Shown in pieces: positions 7,727 to 16,679 of a stretch of DNA of 64,000 nucleotides. Source of the DNA: Mycobacterium xenopi. GTDB taxonomy: Bacteria > Actinomycetota > Actinomycetes > Mycobacteriales > Mycobacteriaceae. Below the pieces are notes generated by a model that did no database searches, was not told where the DNA came from, and saw nothing but the letters and a program-made list of their open reading frames with translations. The position numbers were made by a program, and so were the translations under genes. The stretch covers positions 4,030,001 through 4,094,000 of the forward strand of contig NZ_AP022314.1 of assembly GCF_009936235.1 (NCBI RefSeq). The letters run 5' to 3'. How positions within the stretch are numbered: the first letter of the stretch is position 1; each line of letters begins with the position of its first letter.

Positions 7727-8917
7727 CTACGCCAGCACCTCGGCGATCGGCGCGGCGCCGGCGATCTTGGCGCGGGTCTTCATCACCTTGCCCGGCATGC
7801 CGGCGCCGACCACGCCGGCGACGATGCCGTCGCGCTCGTAGTAGGCCAGGAATTTGCGGCCGTCGTCTTCGACCAGATGCACGATGTCGGTGGCCTGTGG
7901 TTCGCCTAGACATTGGATTTTGATGTCGTACTGGTCGCTCCAGAAGTAGGGGACGACCACGTGTGACGGCGCCGGCCGGCCCAGCATCGCTGGCACCACG
8001 ACTCGGGCCTGTTCGGCAACGTTGCTCCAGTGTTCCACCCGCACTTGGTGTCCCGTCGGGTTGCGCCACGAGGCGACGTCGCCGAGCGCCCAGACGTTGG
8101 GTGCGCTGGTATGACCGGCCTCATCGCAGATGACACCGTTGTCGACTTTGATTCCGCTGCCGGCTAGCCACTCGGTGGCGGGCCGCGACCCGATGCCGAC
8201 CACCACCAGGTCGGCTGTCAGCTCGACGCCGTCGGTGAGGACGACACTGTCGACATGGCCGTCACCGCGCACCTCGGCCACCGCGACCTCGGTGCGCACA
8301 TCGACACCCTCGGCCCGGTGCAGTCGCGCCACCAACTCGCCGATCTGCACGCCGAGCACCCCGGCCAACGGCGCCGGCTGCGGTTCCACCAACGCCACGT
8401 CGACCCCCAGCCCGCGCAGGCTGGCGGCCACTTCGCAGCCGATGAAGCCGGCCCCGACCACCACGGCGTGTCGGGCTTCGGAGGCATGCCGGCGCAGCGC
8501 GATGCTCTCGTCGTAGGACCGCAACACCCGGATGCCCTCCAGGTCAGGAAACGACGGGATGCGCCGCGGCACCAGACCGGTCGCGATGACGAGCTGGTCG
8601 TAACCGAGCACGGTCCCGTCGTCCAGGGTCACCGTCTGCGCGGCGGTGTCCAGGCTGGTGGCGGCCGAACCCAGCCGCAGGGTGATGCGGTGCTCGTCGT
8701 AGAACTCGCGCGGCTTGAGGGTCACGTCGTCGACTTCGCTGCGCAGAACTTCCTTGGACAGCGGAGGCCGATCGTAGGGCAGATGAACCTCGTCGCTGAC
8801 GATGGTGATGGGGCCCGTGTAGTTGGCCCGGCGCAGTTGCTCAGCGGTGCGGGCCGCAGCCAGGCCGCCGCCGACGATCACTACCCCGTTTGCGCTTGCG
8901 GTCACGTGGAGTTTCAT
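7727..8917 (-). CDS. FAD-dependent ferredoxin-reductase-type oxidoreductase (Rv0688-like)
   Basis: 396-residue pyridine nucleotide-disulfide-type flavoprotein of the BphA4/rubredoxin-ferredoxin reductase group. The FAD Rossmann motif is VVIVGGGLAAARTAEQLR at about 12-29, the NAD motif VVGAGFIGCEVAASL near 151, and the second FAD motif ALGDVA near 277. It has no redox-active CxxC, as expected for this subgroup. No ferredoxin, oxygenase or P450 gene is adjacent. The nearest upstream gene is the mycofactocin-dependent SDR, so a role in electron flow connected to mycofactocin is possible but inferred. Confidence 0.85.
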   Translation of the reverse strand: MKLHVTASANGVVIVGGGLAAARTAEQLRRANYTGPITIVSDEVHLPYDRPPLSKEVLRSEVDDVTLKPREFYDEHRITLRLGSAATSLDTAAQTVTLDDGTVLGYDQLVIATGLVPRRIPSFPDLEGIRVLRSYDESIALRRHASEARHAVVVGAGFIGCEVAASLRGLGVDVALVEPQPAPLAGVLGVQIGELVARLHRAEGVDVRTEVAVAEVRGDGHVDSVVLTDGVELTADLVVVGIGSRPATEWLAGSGIKVDNGVICDEAGHTSAPNVWALGDVASWRNPTGHQVRVEHWSNVAEQARVVVPAMLGRPAPSHVVVPYFWSDQYDIKIQCLGEPQATDIVHLVEDDGRKFLAYYERDGIVAGVVGAGMPGKVMKTRAKIAGAAPIAEVLA

Positions 8918-8968
8918 ACACGACGGCGACGGCAGGCTGGAGGCCAGCCCGCTATGCGGTCGGCGCCG

Positions 8969-9796
8969 TCAGTACTTCAACACGCCCTTGTCGACGGGTA
9001 TCTGCGCGCCCGACAACGTCGCCGACCCGTCACCAGCCAGCCACACGACCACATCGGCGACCTCTTCGGGAGTCATAAATCCCTTGGGCTGCAACGGCAT
9101 TGGCGGAAAGCTGTGCCGATAGCTGGGATGCTTGGCGAGCAGCTGGATCAGCGCGTCGGTCTCGATCATCGGGGTGTCCACCGAATAGGGGTGGATGGAA
9201 TTGACCCGGATGCCGAACTCGCCGAGCTCAAGCGCCAGGGTGTTGGTCAGCCCGACAAGCCCGTACTTGGCGGCCGCGTAGTGCCCGTTACCCGGGGTGG
9301 CCTTCACCCCGGCGGCCGAGCTGACCACCACGATCGAGCCGCCGTTGCCGGCTGCGATCATCACGGGCACCACCGCGCGCAGGGTGCGCCACGTGCCCGT
9401 CAAGTTGACCCCGATGACGGTGTCCCATTGCTCGTCGGTCAGCTCCCAGACCCGGCCCCAGCCCAATACCCCGGCATTGGCCACCAAGATGTCGAGGCGG
9501 CCGAACTGCTCGACTCCGTCAGCCACCAGTTGGCGCAGGGCCTCGTCGTCGCGGATGTCGACCTGGCGCGCCAGCACCTTGCGCCCCTCGGCTTCCACAG
9601 CGCGCACTGTTTCAGCGAGATCCTCGGGGGTGGCCGCCGGATAGGTGATGGTGTCAGAGACCGGTGCGCAGATGTCCAGCGCGATGATGTCGGCGCCTTC
9701 GCGCGCCAGTCGCACCGCGTGCGCGCGTCCCTGGCCGCGGGCGGCGCCGGTGATAAATGCCACTTGTCCGCGCAGCGTGCCGTTACCGCCAGCCAT
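8969..9796 (-). CDS. Mycofactocin-dependent SDR oxidoreductase (Rv0687-like)
   Basis: 275-residue short-chain dehydrogenase. NAD-binding TGAARGQGRAHAVRLA at about 16-31, with the Ser of VVVSSAAG and YAAAKYG catalytic residues (Ser near 158, YxxxK near 171). The RGQGRAHAV sequence and the insert after the second strand (YPAATPEDLAETV) are typical of the mycofactocin-coupled SDRs, which hold NAD(H) tightly and exchange electrons with mycofactocin. Its location beside the mft operon agrees. The substrate is unknown, probably an alcohol or ketone. Confidence 0.9.
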   Translation of the reverse strand: MAGGNGTLRGQVAFITGAARGQGRAHAVRLAREGADIIALDICAPVSDTITYPAATPEDLAETVRAVEAEGRKVLARQVDIRDDEALRQLVADGVEQFGRLDILVANAGVLGWGRVWELTDEQWDTVIGVNLTGTWRTLRAVVPVMIAAGNGGSIVVVSSAAGVKATPGNGHYAAAKYGLVGLTNTLALELGEFGIRVNSIHPYSVDTPMIETDALIQLLAKHPSYRHSFPPMPLQPKGFMTPEEVADVVVWLAGDGSATLSGAQIPVDKGVLKY

Positions 9797-9879
9797 CGCC
9801 CGTCCTTTCGTCGGTCAGCGATCAGGCTAGCAGCGGAACTGAAACGTGTTACACGCGGCGACCCGGCTGCCGGTTGGGC

Positions 9880-10719
9880 TCAGATTTCGGCGATGATTTG
9901 TGCGCGCTTGGCCGCGTACTCCTCGTCGGTGAGCGCGCCCGAGTTGTGCAGGCCTTCCAACTCCTGCAAGCGTTCACCGATCGAAGGTTCCGGTGCGGGA
10001 TCGACTGGGCCCGCCGCCGATACCGGCGCGCCGGCCGCGGTGGGTTGCGCGGCCTGGCTTGCCGCCCGCCGCACCACCGCCTGAATCTGTTGGCGCAACA
10101 CCGGGTTCGACCGCACGTCGACCATCCGGTTCAGCGGAACGTTATTGGCCTTGAGGATCTGCAAGATCTCCATCAGTGGCCCGGCCTGCCCGCTCAAGTC
10201 ATATGTCTGGTTGTCTTCAGCCACCGTGAACTGGGCAGGAACCAGACCGTTGACCAAAGCGCTTCGCTCCCAGTCGATCCGGTAGTCCCGGGTCGTGGGG
10301 TCGACAAGCACCACCAGCTTGCGCGACGTGATGTTGCCCAACCGGCTAACGCTGGCGATCACCCGGTCTTGGCTGTCGAATGGCTCGAAGCCCGGCCCGG
10401 AGATGCGCAGGTCCAACTTGACCAGCGGCTGCTCGTTGATGCGAGTTCCGGTCTCGGTGATGCCCATGATCTGGGCCAGCGCCAACACTCCGCTCTGTTC
10501 GAGCGCGGCGGCCTTGGCCGACGATTTCGCACCATAGTTGGCCAACGCCAGTGCGATCAGCACGTCGGCCGCGGTGATCAGCAGGCCGGCGTAGAACATC
10601 CACTTCACCAGGCTGCTTTGGCCCAGGCCAAAGTAGGTGAACAAGAAGATCGGTCCGACCAGGCCGCCGCAGAGCAGGACCATGAGCTGACATTTCACGT
10701 AGCGCCACAACATCGCCAT
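9880..10719 (-). CDS. Membrane protein with C-terminal SHOCT domain (Rv0686-like)
   Basis: 279-residue protein of unknown function. Two N-terminal transmembrane helices (about 10-30 and 38-60) are followed by a soluble domain, then an Ala/Pro-rich linker (about 215-240), then a short SHOCT-type amphipathic domain at the C-terminus (IGERLQELEGL...LTDEEYAAKRAQI), which in other proteins mediates oligomerisation. Same place as the M. tuberculosis membrane protein after tuf. A terminator-like hairpin separates it from tuf, so it probably has its own promoter. Confidence 0.75.
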   Translation of the reverse strand: MAMLWRYVKCQLMVLLCGGLVGPIFLFTYFGLGQSSLVKWMFYAGLLITAADVLIALALANYGAKSSAKAAALEQSGVLALAQIMGITETGTRINEQPLVKLDLRISGPGFEPFDSQDRVIASVSRLGNITSRKLVVLVDPTTRDYRIDWERSALVNGLVPAQFTVAEDNQTYDLSGQAGPLMEILQILKANNVPLNRMVDVRSNPVLRQQIQAVVRRAASQAAQPTAAGAPVSAAGPVDPAPEPSIGERLQELEGLHNSGALTDEEYAAKRAQIIAEI

Positions 10720-10764
10720 GCTCCCGTCGTTTGGGGCCTGATCGCGTTCAGCAGAGTATTACGC

Positions 10765-10822
10765 CGAGCAGACGCTAAGGCCCCCGAAATGACCAGATTT
10801 CGGGGGCCTCAGCGTCTGCTCG
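10765..10822. terminator. Long hairpin downstream of tuf (GAGCAGACGC family)
   Basis: Inverted repeat with arms of about 25 bases around a 6-base loop, almost perfectly paired. The outer arm is GAGCAGACGC, the inner arm GGCCCCCGAAAT. It sits 9 bases after the tuf stop (minus strand). There is no long T tract, as is common for mycobacterial terminators. One member of a repeat family found at several gene ends in this window. Confidence 0.85.
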
Positions 10823-10830
10823 CGCAGGAA

Positions 10831-12021
10831 CTACTTGATGATCTTGGTCACCCGGCCGGCGCCGACGGTGCGTCCGCCCTCACGGATGGCGAAGCGCAGA
10901 CCTTCGTCCATCGCGACGGGCTGGATCAGCTTGACCTTGATGTTGGTGTTGTCACCGGGCATCACCATCTCGGTGCCTTCCGGCAGCGTCACCACACCGG
11001 TCACGTCGGTGGTGCGGAAGTAGAACTGCGGACGGTAGTTGTTGAAGAACGGCGTGTGCCGCCCGCCCTCGTCCTTCGACAGCACGTAGACCTGGCCCTC
11101 GAACTCGGTGTGCGGTGTGATGGTCCCGGGCTTGGTGACTACCTGGCCACGCTCGACTTCCTCACGCTTGACGCCGCGCAGCAGCAGACCGACGTTGTCG
11201 CCCGCCTGGCCCTGGTCGAGCAGCTTGCGGAACATCTCCACGCCGGTGACGGTGGTCTTCGTCGTCGACGGACGGATGCCGACGATCTCGACCTCCTCGT
11301 TGACATTGATCACGCCGCGCTCGACCCGGCCGGTGACCACGGTGCCGCGGCCGGTGATGGTGAACACGTCTTCGATCGGCATCAGGAACGGCTTGTCGAT
11401 GTCGCGAACCGGGTCAGGAATCGACTCGTCGACCGCCTGCATCAGCTCCTCGATGCTCGCCACCCACTTCGGGTCGCCCTCGAGCGCCTTCAGCGCGGAA
11501 ACCCGCACAACCGGGGCGTCCTCGTCGAACTCCTGAGCCGCGAGCAGCTCACGGACCTCCATTTCGACGAGCTCGAGCAACTCCTCGTCCTCGACCATGT
11601 CGGCCTTGTTCAGTGCGACCAGGATGTAGGGGACACCGACCTGGCGGGCCAGCAGCACGTGCTCGCGGGTCTGCGGCATCGGGCCGTCGTTGGCCGCGAC
11701 CACCAGGATGGCCCCGTCCATTTGGGCGGCGCCGGTGATCATGTTCTTGATGTAGTCGGCGTGGCCGGGCGCGTCGACGTGAGCGTAGTGGCGCTTTTCG
11801 GTCTGGTACTCCACGTGCGCGATGTTGATGGTGATACCGCGCTGACGCTCCTCGGGCGCGTTGTCGATCTGGTCGAACGCCTTCGTCTCGTTCACGTCGG
11901 GAAACTTGTCGTGCAGAACCTTGGTGATCGCCGCGGTCAGCGTGGTCTTGCCGTGGTCAATGTGACCGATGGTCCCGATGTTGACGTGCGGCTTCGTCCG
12001 CTGGAACTTCGCCTTCGCCAC
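10831..12021 (-). CDS. tuf: Elongation factor EF-Tu
   Basis: 396-residue translation GTPase that delivers aminoacyl-tRNA to the ribosome. G1 motif GHIDHGKT at about 19-26, G3 DAPGHADY near 83, G4 NKAD near 138. The full family length is intact. Last gene of the rpsL-rpsG-fusA1-tuf operon, 81 bases after fusA1, and followed by a strong hairpin. Confidence 0.98.
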   Translation of the reverse strand: MAKAKFQRTKPHVNIGTIGHIDHGKTTLTAAITKVLHDKFPDVNETKAFDQIDNAPEERQRGITINIAHVEYQTEKRHYAHVDAPGHADYIKNMITGAAQMDGAILVVAANDGPMPQTREHVLLARQVGVPYILVALNKADMVEDEELLELVEMEVRELLAAQEFDEDAPVVRVSALKALEGDPKWVASIEELMQAVDESIPDPVRDIDKPFLMPIEDVFTITGRGTVVTGRVERGVINVNEEVEIVGIRPSTTKTTVTGVEMFRKLLDQGQAGDNVGLLLRGVKREEVERGQVVTKPGTITPHTEFEGQVYVLSKDEGGRHTPFFNNYRPQFYFRTTDVTGVVTLPEGTEMVMPGDNTNIKVKLIQPVAMDEGLRFAIREGGRTVGAGRVTKIIK

Positions 12022-12102
12022 TTTCAGTGTCCTCCTGGACTTGTTGGTGCTTGTTAAAGCAGTGTGGATGTTTTCAGTTGTGCCGCGGTACGAGACGGAA
12101 CC

Positions 12103-14208
12103 TTACTGGCCCGTCGCCTTCGCGATGATTTCCTTCGACACCTGCGCCGGCACTTCGGCGTAGGAGTCGAACACCATGGAGTAGTTCGCCCGGCCTTGGG
12201 TCTTTGACCTCAGGTCGCCGACGTAGCCGAACATCTCCGACAGCGGCACGTGCGCCTTGACGACGCGTGTGCCTGCCCGCTCCTCCATGGCCTGGATCTG
12301 ACCACGGCGGGAGTTCAGGTCGCCGATCACGTCGCCCATGTAGTCCTCCGGGGTGAGGACCTCGACAGCCATGATCGGCTCGAGGATCACCGGCTGGGCC
12401 GCAGCGGCGGCCTTCTTCAGCGCCTGCGCGCCGGCGATCTTGAACGCCATTTCCGAGGAGTCCACCTCGTGGAAGGCGCCGTCTTCCAACGTCACCTTGA
12501 GGTTCACCAGCGGGTAGCCGGCCAGCACACCGTATTGCATGGCGTCCTGGGCGCCGGCGTCCACCGATGGGATGTACTCGCGCGGGATGCGCCCCCCGGT
12601 GACCTTGTTCTCGAATTCGTAGGTGGCACCGTCCTCGCCCTTGAACGGCTCGACGGTGATGATCACCTTGGCGTACTGGCCGGAGCCGCCGGTCTGCTTC
12701 TTGTGGGTGTACTCGACGTGCTCCACCTTGCGGCGGATCGTCTCCTTGTACGCCACCTGCGGCTTGCCGACGTTGGCCTCGACCTTGAATTCGCGGCGCA
12801 TGCGGTCGACCAGGATGTCCAGGTGCAGCTCGCCCATCCCGCCGATCACGGTCTGGCCGGTCTCGGAGTCCAGGTGCACCTTGAAGGTGGGGTCCTCCTC
12901 GGCCAGCTTCTGGATCGACGCGGAGAGCTTTTCCTGGTCGCTCTTGGTCTTGGGTTCGATGGCCACCTCGATCACCGGGTCGGGGAACGTCATCGACTCC
13001 AGCACGATCTGCTCGTTCGGGTCGGACAGCGTGTCGCCGGTGGTGGTGTCCTTCAGCCCGATCACCGCGTAGATGTGGCCCGCACTTGCCCTCTCGACGG
13101 GGTTCTCCTTGTTGGAGTGCATCTGAAACAGCTTGCCCAGCCGTTCCTTTTTGCCCTTGGTGGCGTTGATGACCTGGCTGCCCGACTCCACGGTGCCCGA
13201 GTAGACACGGATGTAGGTCAGCTTGCCGAAGAACGGGTGCGTGGCGATCTTGAACGCCAGCGCCGAGAACGGTTCGTCGGTGCTCGCGTGGCGCACCACC
13301 TCGATGTCCTCGTGACCGGGCGCGTGCCCGATCGCGGGCGGCAGATCCAGCGGCGAGGGCAAGTAGTCGACGACCGCGTCGAGCATCGGCTGCACGCCCT
13401 TGTTCTTGAACGCGCTGCCGCACAGCACCGGGTAGATCTCGCTGGCGATGGTCAGCTTGCGGATCGCGGCCTTGATCTCGTCGACGGTGATCTCCTCGCC
13501 GCCGACGTACTTCTCGAGCAGGTGCTCGTCGGACTCCGCCACGGTCTCCACCAGCTTGGTGCGGTACTCCTCGGCGGTCTCGGCCAGCTCGGCCGGGATG
13601 TCGACGACGTCGTAGCGCTCGCCGAGTTTGGTTTCGCCGCGCCATACTTTGGCGTTCATCTCGACCAGGTCGACGACGCCTTCGAACTCGTTCTCCGAGC
13701 CGATCGGCAACTGGATCGGCACCGCGTTGGCGCCGAGCCGCTCGTGCATCGTCTTGACGGAGAAGTAGAAGTCGGCGCCGATCTTGTCCATCTTGTTGAC
13801 GAAGCAGATCCGCGGGACGTTGTATTTGTCGGCCTGCCGCCACACCTGCTCGGACTGCGGCTCGACGCCTTCCTTGCCGTCGAACACCGCCACGGCGCCG
13901 TCGAGCACCCGCAGGTTGCGCTCCACCTCGACGGTGAAGTCGACGTGGCCGGGGGTGTCGATGATGTTGAGCTGGTTGCCCTTCCAGAAGGTGGTGGTGG
14001 CAGCGGAGGTGATGGTGATCCCCCGCTCTTGCTCCTGCTCCATCCAGTCCATGGTGGCGGCGCCGTCGTGCACCTCACCGATCTTGTAGTTGATGCCCGT
14101 GTAGTACAGGATCCGCTCGGTCGTCGTCGTCTTCCCGGCGTCGATGTGCGCCATGATGCCGAAGTTGCGGACCTTGCTCAGGTCAGTCAGCACGTCCTTC
14201 TGTGCCAC
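12103..14208 (-). CDS. fusA1: Elongation factor EF-G
   Basis: 701-residue ribosomal translocase GTPase. Motifs: AHIDAGKT near residue 20, DTPGHVDF near 88, NKMD near 142, then domains II-V through to the C-terminus. I chose the GTG at 14208, which gives the conserved start VAQKDVLTDL and the usual length. The open frame reaches 60 bases further, to an ATG near the rpsG stop, but those 20 residues are not conserved in the family as I know it. Third gene of the str operon. Confidence 0.96.
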   Translation of the reverse strand: MAQKDVLTDLSKVRNFGIMAHIDAGKTTTTERILYYTGINYKIGEVHDGAATMDWMEQEQERGITITSAATTTFWKGNQLNIIDTPGHVDFTVEVERNLRVLDGAVAVFDGKEGVEPQSEQVWRQADKYNVPRICFVNKMDKIGADFYFSVKTMHERLGANAVPIQLPIGSENEFEGVVDLVEMNAKVWRGETKLGERYDVVDIPAELAETAEEYRTKLVETVAESDEHLLEKYVGGEEITVDEIKAAIRKLTIASEIYPVLCGSAFKNKGVQPMLDAVVDYLPSPLDLPPAIGHAPGHEDIEVVRHASTDEPFSALAFKIATHPFFGKLTYIRVYSGTVESGSQVINATKGKKERLGKLFQMHSNKENPVERASAGHIYAVIGLKDTTTGDTLSDPNEQIVLESMTFPDPVIEVAIEPKTKSDQEKLSASIQKLAEEDPTFKVHLDSETGQTVIGGMGELHLDILVDRMRREFKVEANVGKPQVAYKETIRRKVEHVEYTHKKQTGGSGQYAKVIITVEPFKGEDGATYEFENKVTGGRIPREYIPSVDAGAQDAMQYGVLAGYPLVNLKVTLEDGAFHEVDSSEMAFKIAGAQALKKAAAAAQPVILEPIMAVEVLTPEDYMGDVIGDLNSRRGQIQAMEERAGTRVVKAHVPLSEMFGYVGDLRSKTQGRANYSMVFDSYAEVPAQVSKEIIAKATGQ

Positions 14209-14289
14209 AGAAGTCTTCCCACTCTTTGTCGTTGCTTCTAGTACGTCGTTTGCTGTCGTTCTCGTCACCGGCCCCGACGCCGGCGACTC

Positions 14290-14760
14290 TTACCAGCGAT
14301 AATGCGCGAAAGCGCGGTTTGCCTCGGCCATCTTGTGGGTGTCCTCGCGCCGTTTGACCGAGGCCCCGAGGCCGTTGCTGGCATCCAAGATCTCGTTTGC
14401 CAGACGCTCGACCATGGTCTTTTCGCGGCGCTGCCGGGAGTAATTGACCAGCCAGCGCAGCGCCAGCGTGGTGGACCGGTCCGGGCGCACCTCGACGGGC
14501 ACCTGGTAGGTGGCACCGCCGACCCGCCGGCTGCGGACCTCCAACGCCGGCCTGACATTGTCGAGGGCACGCTTGAGCGTGATGACAGGGTCGGTACCCG
14601 TCTTTTCACGAGCATGTTCGAGCGCACCGTAAACAATGCGTTCGGCAAGCGATTTCTTCCCCCTCATGAGAACTTTGTTCACCAGCTGGGTGACGAGCTG
14701 CGATCCGTAAACCGGATCGTTGACCAGCGGACGCTTGGGCGCGGGCCCCTTGCGCGGCAT
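14290..14760 (-). CDS. rpsG: 30S ribosomal protein S7
   Basis: 156-residue primary 16S rRNA-binding protein of the small-subunit head. It starts MPRKGPAPKRPL and has the full usual length. Its ATG shares one base with the rpsL stop (TGATG), so the two are translationally coupled. Second gene of the str operon. Confidence 0.98.
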   Translation of the reverse strand: MPRKGPAPKRPLVNDPVYGSQLVTQLVNKVLMRGKKSLAERIVYGALEHAREKTGTDPVITLKRALDNVRPALEVRSRRVGGATYQVPVEVRPDRSTTLALRWLVNYSRQRREKTMVERLANEILDASNGLGASVKRREDTHKMAEANRAFAHYRW

Positions 14761-15134
14761 CAGCCCTTCTCCTTCTTGGCGCCGTAGCGGCTGCGAGCCT
14801 GCTTGCGGTTCTTGACCCCCTGGGTGTCGAGCGAGCCCCGGATGATCTTGTACCGCACACCGGGCAGATCCTTGACCCGGCCGCCGCGCACCAGGACCAT
14901 CGAGTGCTCCTGCAAATTGTGGCCCTCGCCGGGAATGTAGGCGGTGACCTCAACCTGGCTGGTCAGCTTGACGCGCGCCACCTTCCGAAGTGCCGAGTTC
15001 GGCTTCTTCGGGGTGGTGGTGTACACGCGGGTGCACACGCCGCGGCGCTGCGGGCTGCCTTTCAGGGCCGCAGTCTTGACCTTGCCGATCTTGTCGCGGC
15101 GACCCTTGCGGACCAGCTGCTGAATGGTTGGCAT
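14760..15134 (-). CDS. rpsL: 30S ribosomal protein S12
   Basis: 124-residue decoding-centre protein. The two lysines whose mutation gives streptomycin resistance, Lys43 and Lys88, are both wild type, so this allele predicts susceptibility at this locus. First gene of the str operon, with a good promoter about 190 bases upstream. Confidence 0.98.
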   Translation of the reverse strand: MPTIQQLVRKGRRDKIGKVKTAALKGSPQRRGVCTRVYTTTPKKPNSALRKVARVKLTSQVEVTAYIPGEGHNLQEHSMVLVRGGRVKDLPGVRYKIIRGSLDTQGVKNRKQARSRYGAKKEKG

Positions 15135-15319
15135 CTACCGGCTTCCTGTGTTGCGCTCTCGATCCAAGTCTGTGTACTGCAGTTATGCCCCGCCACGGTC
15201 CCCCGCGGCCGGGAGTGTCGCATGCGGTTGCCCCGGGACGATCCGTGGCGTCGTGGACATGCGAATTGGCCCGGCGTGCGCGCCTTACCAGCGCCTTGAG
15301 CCGCCAGGCACGAGCAACC

Positions 15320-15349
15320 ACAATACCCGCCGCTGGTCGGGCAGGTCAA
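15320..15349 (-). promoter_or_regulatory. Candidate SigA-type promoter of rpsL operon
   Basis: On the minus strand: -35 TTGACC (15344-15349), an 18-base spacer, -10 TATTGT (15320-15325). It lies about 185 bases before the rpsL ATG and touches the 3' end of the upstream TetR gene. Close to the mycobacterial housekeeping consensus. Predicted transcription start near 15313. The resulting leader of roughly 180 bases has several short inverted repeats but no riboswitch I recognise. Confidence 0.65.
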
Positions 15350-16017
15350 AGCGACGCTGAGCGCCCGGCCGCGGAACCGCTTTCGGCAGGTCCGCTGCGG
15401 CGTTCCAGGCCAGCGGCCAGTCGCAGCACCATATCGGTGAACACAGCGTCGGTGTCGATATCGTCCATGACCCCGGTCATCTCCAGCAGCACGAACCCGT
15501 GCAATGCGGACCAGAACTCCAGCGCTGCGTAGAAGGCTTCCTCGCCGTCAAGACCGTAAGAGGACAACACCGCGATCACCGGCGCCGCCGCGGCCCTGGT
15601 GGCAGCCGTGTACTCGGGGTCGTCGCCGCCCGGCGGCATGCGGGTGAACGCCGCGTACCGACCGGGATGGTGGTGGGCATAGCTGCGGTAGGCGCTGGCC
15701 ATTACCAGCACCGCGTCGTCGCGGGCCCGGCCTTCGCCGACGCGATGCAGCATCGTGATGATGTCGTCGATGACCCGCATCCGCACCGTGCGGCGCAGGT
15801 CCTCCAGGCTGTCCACGTGGTTGTACAGCGACGGACCCTTGGTTCCCAGCTGGGTCGCCAACGCATTGATGGTCAGCGCGTCCCAGCCTTCGCGGTCCAG
15901 AAACGTCAGTGCGGCGTTGACGACGACCTCGCGGCTGAGCTTGGCTGGGCGCGCGGGAGTCCGCCCGCCCGCGCGCGAACGACCGCCCGTTGACGGCGGT
16001 TCCGGCTGAGCTGCCAT
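15346..16017 (-). CDS. TetR-family transcriptional regulator (Rv0681-like)
   Basis: 223-residue TetR regulator. A basic Pro/Arg-rich N-terminal tail precedes the helix-turn-helix at about 30-75 (VNAALTFLDREGWDALTINAL, GTKGPSLYNHVDS). The ligand-binding C-terminal half resembles the TetR_C WHG-type domain. The target is unknown. It is upstream of rpsL on the same strand and divergent from the DUF3060 genes, which are a possible target by position only. Confidence 0.85.
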   Translation of the reverse strand: MAAQPEPPSTGGRSRAGGRTPARPAKLSREVVVNAALTFLDREGWDALTINALATQLGTKGPSLYNHVDSLEDLRRTVRMRVIDDIITMLHRVGEGRARDDAVLVMASAYRSYAHHHPGRYAAFTRMPPGGDDPEYTAATRAAAAPVIAVLSSYGLDGEEAFYAALEFWSALHGFVLLEMTGVMDDIDTDAVFTDMVLRLAAGLERRSGPAESGSAAGRSASL

Positions 16018-16264
16018 GGCGATCGCCCTTCGATGGGTCCGAGGTCAGCAAAGAACTCTAGCCGGACGACCACGCGCAGCGGAGCGGCGCGCGCAGGAGT
16101 CGGGCCATCACACCGGGCGACGAGGCGGGTAGAAGACCACCGCGCGGGCCCGACGGCGTGGCGGATGTCAAGGTGGATGTCAAATGGGCGAAGTCAGCCA
16201 GCGTGTACGCGAATGCACGTAGGCTCAGTCGGTCAGACCACTTGCAAGGGCAGAGGGGCTCGCA
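16018..16264. other. Intergenic region between TetR gene and DUF3060 pair
   Basis: 247 bases that must contain the divergent promoters of the TetR gene and the secreted DUF3060 gene. I see no gene, no RNA and no clear palindromic operator. A short tandem duplication, GGATGTCAA followed five bases later by a second GGATGTCAA (about 16166-16184), is the only visible structure. Confidence 0.4.
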
Positions 16265-16642
16265 GTGAACCGGAGAACCGTCAGCGGCGCGCTGGCTGCC
16301 TGTGCGGTCGCCGTTTCTGCCGCGCTGACCGTCGGCGTGCCGGCCGCGCACGCCAAAAACGGTGATACCCATGTCACGGGGCAAGGCGTCAACCAGACCG
16401 TGGACTGCAACGACTCCACGCTGTTGGTCGACGGCACTTCGAATACCGTCAACGCGCTGGGAACGTGCTGGGCCGTGACGATGATGGGTTCGGGCAATAC
16501 CGTCATCGCCGAGACCGTCGTCAACGACATCACGGTCTACGGCTGGGACGAAACGGTGTATTTCCGCAACGGCGAGCCGTTTATCTGGGACCGGGGCCGC
16601 GAACTGGGAATGCCCAACCGCATCGACCGAGTCCCGGCGTGA
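16265..16642 (+). CDS. Secreted DUF3060 protein (Rv0680c-like)
   Basis: 125-residue exported protein of unknown function. The N-terminal signal peptide is about 30 residues, with Arg-Arg, a hydrophobic core and an AHA-K cleavage site. The mature part is a DUF3060 domain built from short repeats around GxxNxV..C (GQGVNQTVDCND, GTSNTVNALGTCW, GSGNTVIAETV), which suggests a small beta-helix, ending in a WDETVYFRNG segment. It is paired with a DUF3060 lipoprotein 37 bases downstream. Confidence 0.85.
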   Translation: MNRRTVSGALAACAVAVSAALTVGVPAAHAKNGDTHVTGQGVNQTVDCNDSTLLVDGTSNTVNALGTCWAVTMMGSGNTVIAETVVNDITVYGWDETVYFRNGEPFIWDRGRELGMPNRIDRVPA

Positions 16643-16679
16643 ACGTCGCCACCCCTGACAGTTGACGAAGCGAGGAGCA

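Noticed and set aside
9757..12057. Plus-strand open frame of 766 codons opposite tuf and the membrane protein
   Set aside because: Shadow of tuf with no coherent domain; it also runs through a hairpin terminator.
12250..14241. Plus-strand open frame of 663 codons opposite fusA1
   Set aside because: Antisense shadow of EF-G; third-position GC bias fits fusA1 on the minus strand.
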